35,824 bases of DNA, from the NCBI GenBank assembly GCA_028287545.1, contig JAQBPL010000041.1, forward strand, positions 1-35,824. The letters are read 5' to 3'. Made by a program: the position numbers and the translations under genes. The first letter of the stretch is position 1. Every line of letters begins with the position of its first letter. Shown piece after piece: positions 31,004 to 35,824 of the stretch. This stretch comes from Vulcanimicrobiota bacterium. GTDB lineage: Bacteria > Eremiobacterota > Eremiobacteria > Baltobacterales > Baltobacteraceae. The notes beneath the pieces were generated by a model that was given only the letters and a program-made list of their open reading frames with translations, had not been told where the DNA came from and made no database searches.

Positions 31004-32956
31004 CTAGCGCAAGTCGGCGCTCGCGCGCGCGATCGCCGCGGCGGCGACGACGACCGCCTCGCGCGCCGCGGCGTCGTCGCCGCTCGCGTACGCCGCGGTG
31101 ACGGCGGGAAACGCGACGCTTTCGTAGGCGTTGACGCCGTAGGCGACGCGGTCGATCTCTTGCACCGCCGCCAGCGTGCGCGCCGCGTCGGGGCCTGCCC
31201 CATGCGCGATCGCGTCGTCGGTGCCGCGCGCGGCGGCGCCGAATGCGGCAGTCGCGGCGCGCAGCGGTGCGACGTCGATGGTGCGCCCGTCGCTCTGCGC
31301 GCGCGCCTGCACGCGCGCGATGCCCGAGTTGAGGACCGGGATCAGCGCCGAGAACGCGTATGGGACTGAATCCGCGTCGGCAAGCCGCATTGCGACGATG
31401 CCGTAGAGCTGCGCGTTGGTGCGGTGCAGCACGAAACCGGGATCGCTGAACGTCCACGCGTAGCGCAGCGTGTCGTAGCTCGAATGGTACGGCCCGAACG
31501 GTCCGGCGAAGCCCATCTCGGCCATCGGGGTGCCGAACCGGAAGAGAAACGCTTCGTGATCGCTGCCATCGCCCGGATTGCCGACCGTAATGCCGCGCGG
31601 CTGTGCGCTCCAGCGGTCGTGCAAATTCGAGCGTTCGTGCGCAGGATCCGGGACGGCCAAGGTCGCCGCGACGATCGACGTCGTCAGCGCCCCGACGGCC
31701 GAGGCGCCGAATGTCGTGCCGGTCAAGTTTTGACCGGCGTTGAGATACGCGACGCAGCCCTGCTGCAGCTCGCCCGCATGGGTTCGGGCGAATGACGCGG
31801 ATCCGAGCAGGCCCAGCTCTTCACCGTCGAACAGCGCAATAACGAGCGTGCGCCTCGGGCGCCAACCGCTGCGCGCGAGGTAGCCGAGTCCGCGCGCGGT
31901 TTCGAGTATCGCGATGGTCCCCGCACCGTTGTCGCTGACGCCGTACACCCACGCATCGCGATGCGCGCCGATCACGACGCTCTGCGACGGCTCCGCGCCA
32001 CGCAGCGTTCCGACGGTATTCCAAAGCGTGCGGGTTTCATGGTTCATACGCACGACCAGATGCACGGCGGCGGGACCTCTGCCCAGCGGATAGGGAGCGT
32101 CCAGCGCGCCGGCCCAGCCCGCCGGGCCGCTCGGCCCCCGCAGCGCGCGCAACAGCGTGCGCGCGTTCTCGCCGCTGATCGGCAGCGCGGGGATGCGGAT
32201 GCCCACGCCGAGCGAACCGCGCTGGACCGAGCTCGACGGCCGCCACGGCCCGCTCGGGTACGTCGCCCCACGCGCCGCGCCGTCGTCGGCGGGATCGTTG
32301 TAGAGGATCGCGCCGATCGCGCCGGCCGCTTGCGCGTTCTGTACGAGCTGCCCGCGGAACGCGCCGCCGTAGCGGATCAGCGCGATCGCACCGCGCACGT
32401 CGACGCCGGCCTGGCGCAGCGTCGCGAAATCTTCCGGCATCCCGCGCCGCGCGTAGACCAGCGGCGCGGTAACGTCCCCGTCCGCGGATCCGGCGTTGAA
32501 GGGCAGGCCGACGGCGTCCACGAGGGTGTCCGGATCGTTCGGTTCTCCGTCTTCGCGCAGGTCGAAGCCGAGCGGCGGCGTGCCGCGCTGCTTGTGAAAG
32601 CCGTCGCGCGGCGTGAACGGGCGCCCGTCGGCGAACAGCTCGACCGCCAGCTTGCGCGGCGTGTCGACCCGGGCCGTGAAGGCCTCGATGCGGGTGTCGA
32701 ACCCGTATTCCCGCAGACGGTCGGCCGTATAGACGGCAAGCGCGCGATCGGCCCGCGTGCCCGCGTAGTGCGGCCGGGCGCCGATTGCGCCGGCGTGTTC
32801 GAGCGCACCGTGCGCGCTCGGCAGATCGATGAACCGCCCCTCCTCGAACCGCTCGCGGGCGCCGGAGGCCGCGGTGAAGCCGAGGATCGCAGGCGGAGCC
32901 GGCCCGAGCGCCAGCAGGGCGAGCATGGCGAGGGCCAGGGCCGGAAGACGCATCAT
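31004..32956 (-). CDS. M28B metallopeptidase (glutamate carboxypeptidase II-like), one metal ligand replaced
   Basis: 650 residues with a signal peptide (hydrophobic residues 5-25), so exported. A PA domain lies at about 130-290 (GAIALIRYGGAFRGQLVQNA). The M28 catalytic domain follows and a helical TfR-type dimerisation domain ends the protein. Ligands in register with human GCPII are His332 and Asp342 (HRDAWVYGVSDN), Glu379 and Glu380 (DGEELGLLGS) and His491 (YHSSYD). The fifth, Asp453 in GCPII, is Gly408 here (YLNAGQN). Spacings 332-342-379 and 380-408 equal those of GCPII, so the gap is real and not a shift. The second zinc site is probably weakened or lost. Substrate unknown. Confidence 0.9.
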   Translation of the reverse strand: MMRLPALALAMLALLALGPAPPAILGFTAASGARERFEEGRFIDLPSAHGALEHAGAIGARPHYAGTRADRALAVYTADRLREYGFDTRIEAFTARVDTPRKLAVELFADGRPFTPRDGFHKQRGTPPLGFDLREDGEPNDPDTLVDAVGLPFNAGSADGDVTAPLVYARRGMPEDFATLRQAGVDVRGAIALIRYGGAFRGQLVQNAQAAGAIGAILYNDPADDGAARGATYPSGPWRPSSSVQRGSLGVGIRIPALPISGENARTLLRALRGPSGPAGWAGALDAPYPLGRGPAAVHLVVRMNHETRTLWNTVGTLRGAEPSQSVVIGAHRDAWVYGVSDNGAGTIAILETARGLGYLARSGWRPRRTLVIALFDGEELGLLGSASFARTHAGELQQGCVAYLNAGQNLTGTTFGASAVGALTTSIVAATLAVPDPAHERSNLHDRWSAQPRGITVGNPGDGSDHEAFLFRFGTPMAEMGFAGPFGPYHSSYDTLRYAWTFSDPGFVLHRTNAQLYGIVAMRLADADSVPYAFSALIPVLNSGIARVQARAQSDGRTIDVAPLRAATAAFGAAARGTDDAIAHGAGPDAARTLAAVQEIDRVAYGVNAYESVAFPAVTAAYASGDDAAAREAVVVAAAAIARASADLR

Positions 32957-33001
32957 CGCTTTAGTGATCGGCGGCTTGCTCGACCGGCGCCAGCGTGGCC
33001 G

Positions 33002-33013
33002 TCGTTCGAACGA
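33002..33013. promoter_or_regulatory. 12-bp perfect palindrome in the M28/small-membrane-protein spacer
   Basis: TCGTTCGAACGA between divergent genes. Possible regulator site; no matching second copy seen in the spacer. Confidence 0.35.
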
Positions 33014-33078
33014 TGTGCCATGAATTTCCGCTAAATGTCCTAAGGACCACGGCGGCTCATGCCGAAACGAAAGGGACC

Positions 33079-33351
33079 ATGACTACCGGCGCCGCGCTCA
33101 ATACGTACGTCTTTGTATTCGCTTTCGCTTCGATGTTCTTACTCGGCGCCAAGCGCCCGCTGCTCGCGCTTTCGACGCGCTTGCTGCTGGTGGTGCTGCT
33201 CGGACTCGGGCTCACCTACATGATGGAACCGAATGCGTGGTTCCACGGCTACATCGGCGTCGCGACGCTGATCGCAAACGCATTGTTCGTCGGGTTCGCC
33301 GCGATCGACTTTCTCAACTGGCAGAAGAAACGCGCCGCCGAAGGCGGCTAG
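33079..33351 (+). CDS. Small integral-membrane protein, unknown
   Basis: 90 residues from the ATG at 33079 with AAAGGGA upstream; the frame is open to 32995 but that lead has no membrane or domain character. Three hydrophobic helices (about 8-24, 32-52, 58-78) and a positively charged C-terminus (NWQKKRAAEGG), which predicts a cytoplasmic C-terminal end. No recognised family. It is divergent from the M28 peptidase and converges on the DUF2600 gene with 12 bases between stops. Confidence 0.7.
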   Translation: MTTGAALNTYVFVFAFASMFLLGAKRPLLALSTRLLLVVLLGLGLTYMMEPNAWFHGYIGVATLIANALFVGFAAIDFLNWQKKRAAEGG

Positions 33352-33363
33352 CGCCGCCGCACG

Positions 33364-34464
33364 TCAGCCGAGCGCGTTGAGCACAGCCGCGCTCTGGCGG
33401 TCGAGACTTTGTTCGAACACTTTGGGATGCGTCAGGTAGAAGACGCACATCGCCTGCACCAAGAAGCGGTGGCGGGCGGCGTCCGCTAGCGTGCGCACGA
33501 GCACGAGCGTACCGCGCACGAGCCGGGTCAGGCCCGCCGTCGCGTCGGCCGTCGATGCGTAGCACGCGACGAAGTTGAGCTCGCCGTGCTCGCGGTCCTC
33601 GGCTTGATCGATGAAGTAGTCCAGCAGAATGTGGATCGCCGAGACGCCGGGGAAGTACGCGCGCGTCGTCGCGTCGACCGCGTCCGGCTCGAGCCGTTTG
33701 CGCGCGCCGAGTTCGATCAAGGCGAAGATGGGGAGCGACGATCCGCATGCCGCCGCGAATTCCCACCACGACAGTCCCGGAAACGCTTCGCGATTGCGCT
33801 CGTACCACGCGCCGCAGGCAAACTCGCGCGCGCCGGCCGGGCCGTGCTTGAGCACTTGCAGTTCGGCGTAGAACGTCGCCACCTCCACCAGCCGGTCGCG
33901 CACGGCGGCGTAATTGGGGAGTTCGCGCAAACCGCTGCGCGCCGCGTCGACCAGCGAACGCAGGTAGCCGCCGTCGTCGCCTGCCGGGCCGTCGCGATAG
34001 TAGTCGATCGGGACGCGGCGGTCGTCCAACGCGTCGAGCAGCGCCTCGTGCAGCGTCGCGAACGCCTGCTGAGAGACGCCCGGCAGGCGGTCGCACAAGT
34101 TGTCGAGATAGTCGTAGATCGTCTCGAGCGAAGCGACGATACCGACGTAGCGGCGCGCCGCCGCACCGTGCATGAACGTCGCGAGGATCGCTCCGCCTTG
34201 GACGTGGTACGCCTTGCCGTCGATCGAGGCCAAGGCCTGTTCGCGCAGCGCCGCGTCCGGAATCCGTTCCGCGCGACGGCGGATGAGGGCGAGCTCGCGG
34301 CTGGCGCGCGGGATCACCGTCCCGACGAAGCGCGCGGTCGCAATCCAGCCGCGCGGGCCGAGCGCGAGAAAACGGCGCACGCGCGAAGGCCGGCTGAAGA
34401 CGATGCCGATCGTTCGCCGCACGTCGCGCAGCAGCGCGGCGGGAACGGCGATCTTAGATGGCAC
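33364..34464 (-). CDS. DUF2600 / tetraprenyl-beta-curcumene synthase-like protein
   Basis: 366 residues from the GTG at 34464, matching the family length (B. subtilis YtpB about 367). Two Asp-rich helices typical of this terpene-synthase family are present: IYDYLDNLCDRLPG (about 117-129) and LLDYFIDQAEDREHGELNF (281-298). GAILATFMHG and YHVQGGAI are also conserved-looking. YtpB-type enzymes convert long polyprenyl diphosphates to sesquarterpenes; the Asp residues bind Mg-diphosphate. No prenyltransferase, squalene-hopene or TC cyclase gene is in the window. Its start overlaps the end of glcE by 11 bases, an unexpected operon partner. Reaction is inferred from family. Confidence 0.85.
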   Translation of the reverse strand: MPSKIAVPAALLRDVRRTIGIVFSRPSRVRRFLALGPRGWIATARFVGTVIPRASRELALIRRRAERIPDAALREQALASIDGKAYHVQGGAILATFMHGAAARRYVGIVASLETIYDYLDNLCDRLPGVSQQAFATLHEALLDALDDRRVPIDYYRDGPAGDDGGYLRSLVDAARSGLRELPNYAAVRDRLVEVATFYAELQVLKHGPAGAREFACGAWYERNREAFPGLSWWEFAAACGSSLPIFALIELGARKRLEPDAVDATTRAYFPGVSAIHILLDYFIDQAEDREHGELNFVACYASTADATAGLTRLVRGTLVLVRTLADAARHRFLVQAMCVFYLTHPKVFEQSLDRQSAAVLNALG

Positions 34465-35779
34465 CGACGAAGCGCCCCGGTGCCAGCACGTTCTGCGGAT
34501 CGAAGCGTTCTTTGAGCGCCCGCATCGTGGCGATGGTAGACGGCGTCTCGCCCCACGCATCGACGTGCGGCACCGCCGCATCGTGCGCCGCGATGAGCTG
34601 CGCGCGGCCGATCGCGGAACGGACGGCCGCCCCTGCGGCGGCCAGCGTTTGCGCGTCGAGCGCCGCCGGGGCGCGAACGCGCGCGACGACGTCGCCGGTG
34701 AGCAGATTCGCGATCGTCTCGACGGAAACTCCGCGCTCGCCGCCGGAGGGGAACGCCGTGCGCGCCCGCTCCGAGCGGAGCGGCGCGTCGGCCGGCAGAC
34801 CGCGTCCCAGCAGGGTGAACGAGACCGCGCCGGCGAGCGCGACGTACTCGTCGACCACCTCTTGGAAGCCGTCACCCGCCGCGGCGCCGGTTACGATGCG
34901 CGTCTCGGCGACGCCGGCCGCGCCGAGCGCCGAGCGGTATTCGCGCATCGCGCGGTCGACCGTGCTCTCCGAACCTTCGAAGAGCGCGACGATCTGCGGC
35001 CGGAAGTCGATGTCCTCCGGGCGCGGCGCGTCGCGCAGCGCGAGAAAGCCGTCGCGAATCAGCAGCGCGACCGGAGGCACCGTCATGCCGCCGACGTGGG
35101 CGACGACCCGCTCGCGGTTGTCGTCCTCGAAGGTCGAAATGGCCAGCCGCTGCTCGGGCGGCGCCGGAAGCACTTTGAAGTTCGCGCGCACGATCGCGCC
35201 GAGCGTGCCCTGCGAGCCGACGTACAGCTTGCCGAGGTCGTAGCCGGTGACGTTCTTGACGACCATTCCGCCGCAGACCGCTAGCGTACCGTCCGTCAGG
35301 GCGACCGTCGCGCCGATCAGCAGATCGCGCGAGCGGCCGTAGGTCGCGCGCCGCGGACCGGCCCAACCGCTCGCCAATGTTCCGCCGATCGTGGCCCGTG
35401 CGGGGAACGGCGCGTCGAGCGGAAGAACTTGGTGGTGTTCCGCGAGCATGCGCCGCAGCGTCGCGAGCGTCATGCCGGCGCCGATGCCGATCGTGAGATC
35501 GCGCGGCTCGTATTCGTGCACGGCGACGAGCCGCGTCGTCAGCACGGCCGAGTCGTACCGCACGGGCGGGTTGGCGCTGTGCTGCAGCGTGCCGCCGCCG
35601 TGCAGCACGACGCTCTCACCGGCGGCCGCCGCCGCGGCGAGCGCGTCGGCCAGCTCGACGCCGTCGGCCGGCTCCAGCACGCGCGCCGGCGAGAGCGGCC
35701 CCAAGCGCAGCGCGTCGTTGTGTTTTGCGATCACGCCGTCGCGGTCCCAAGCGCAGCCGGCGTTTTCACCTAGCCGCAC
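34454..35779 (-). CDS. glcE: Glycolate oxidase FAD-binding subunit GlcE-like
   Basis: 441 residues from the GTG at 35779. It is a VAO/PCMH-type FAD protein: VVLHGGGTLQHSAN, LTIGIGAGMTL, PFPARATIGGTLASGWAGPRRATYGRSRDLLIGA, VKNVTGYDLGKLYVGSQGTLGAIV. The C-terminal end RFDPQNVLAPGRF is the family's closing motif. GlcE works with GlcD and GlcF to oxidise glycolate or related 2-hydroxy acids at the membrane. It is longer than E. coli GlcE (350 residues). It overlaps the preceding GlcD-like stop by ten bases and the DUF2600 start by 11, so all three are coupled. GlcF is not seen; it may lie upstream or be absent. Confidence 0.88.
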   Translation of the reverse strand: MRLGENAGCAWDRDGVIAKHNDALRLGPLSPARVLEPADGVELADALAAAAAAGESVVLHGGGTLQHSANPPVRYDSAVLTTRLVAVHEYEPRDLTIGIGAGMTLATLRRMLAEHHQVLPLDAPFPARATIGGTLASGWAGPRRATYGRSRDLLIGATVALTDGTLAVCGGMVVKNVTGYDLGKLYVGSQGTLGAIVRANFKVLPAPPEQRLAISTFEDDNRERVVAHVGGMTVPPVALLIRDGFLALRDAPRPEDIDFRPQIVALFEGSESTVDRAMREYRSALGAAGVAETRIVTGAAAGDGFQEVVDEYVALAGAVSFTLLGRGLPADAPLRSERARTAFPSGGERGVSVETIANLLTGDVVARVRAPAALDAQTLAAAGAAVRSAIGRAQLIAAHDAAVPHVDAWGETPSTIATMRALKERFDPQNVLAPGRFVGAI

Positions 35780-35824
35780 GTGGCGCCGCTCGGAAAGATC
35801 TTGTCGGGGTTGAAAGCGCGCATC
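35770..35824 (-). CDS. glcD: Glycolate oxidase GlcD-like C-terminal end (partial)
   Basis: Only 17 complete codons before the stop at 35770-35772: MRAFNPDKIFPSGATCG. RAFNPDxxxNPGK-type endings are typical of GlcD, the FAD-binding catalytic subunit. Order GlcD then GlcE agrees. The rest of the gene lies outside the window. Confidence 0.75.
   Translation of the reverse strand, partial: MRAFNPDKIFPSGATCG

Overview
The window is about 35.8 kb of dense, high-GC bacterial chromosome with roughly 37 protein genes and no gene-free stretch longer than about 220 bases. I see no rRNA, tRNA, CRISPR array, integrase or transposase. A TonB-dependent outer-membrane receptor points to a diderm. The mix of a carboxypeptidase-regulatory-domain receptor, a tetraprenyl-beta-curcumene-synthase-type (DUF2600) protein, a KaiC-like ATPase, GTG-rich start usage and a full beta-oxidation set would suit an under-sampled environmental lineage such as Candidatus Eremiobacterota. 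That placement is inference; no marker gene is present to prove it.

Layout. 1-1250: the end of a flotillin gene, a coupled PspA-like coiled-coil gene and a tiny membrane protein. 1280-5000: a TonB-dependent receptor (-), a small unknown gene (+) and a secreted CHRD/SOD-like protein (-). 5065-6530: a TetR repressor and a nitroreductase, divergent around two operator-like palindromes. 6360-10443: on the minus strand, a KaiC-like double ATPase overlaps a receiver-like/SpoIIE phosphatase/HATPase fusion, followed by an HTH plus metallo-beta-lactamase fusion and a 55-residue protein. 10570-12858: thioredoxin reductase, hotdog thioesterase and an SDR on the plus strand. 12845-15948: a minus operon of acyl-CoA ligase, PII-like protein and phosphotriesterase-like hydrolase. 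16009-21563: a plus operon of PadR regulator, acyl-CoA dehydrogenase, FadB-type fusion and thiolase, closed by a 21-bp bidirectional terminator hairpin. 21637-23918: an anti-sigma-type HATPase protein and a second acyl-CoA ligase (-). 23978-28905: a TIGR01777-type epimerase, an acyltransferase, an SGNH hydrolase, a Pro-aminopeptidase and an NAD-binding epimerase. 29049-30999: three tandem paralogous secreted proteins with Gly/His or Gly/Phe/Tyr repeat tails. 31004-35824: an M28 peptidase, a small membrane protein, the DUF2600 terpene-synthase-family protein, GlcE and the tail of GlcD.

How the genes work together. The central theme is fatty-acid activation and beta-oxidation: two ligases, an acyl-CoA dehydrogenase, a hydratase/dehydrogenase fusion, a thiolase and a thioesterase. 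A PadR regulator sits in a shared divergent promoter from which one sigma70-like element reads each way, and the PadR transcript looks leaderless. A second theme is signalling by KaiC, SpoIIE phosphatase and HATPase proteins. A third is the cell envelope: flotillin/PspA, receptor, acyltransferase and secreted repeat proteins.

The least explained part is 28.9-31.05 kb. Three copies of an unrecognised secreted core domain lie there. The sequence shows that the unit duplicated together with the 3' end of the neighbouring M28 peptidase gene, leaving a relic after the first copy.
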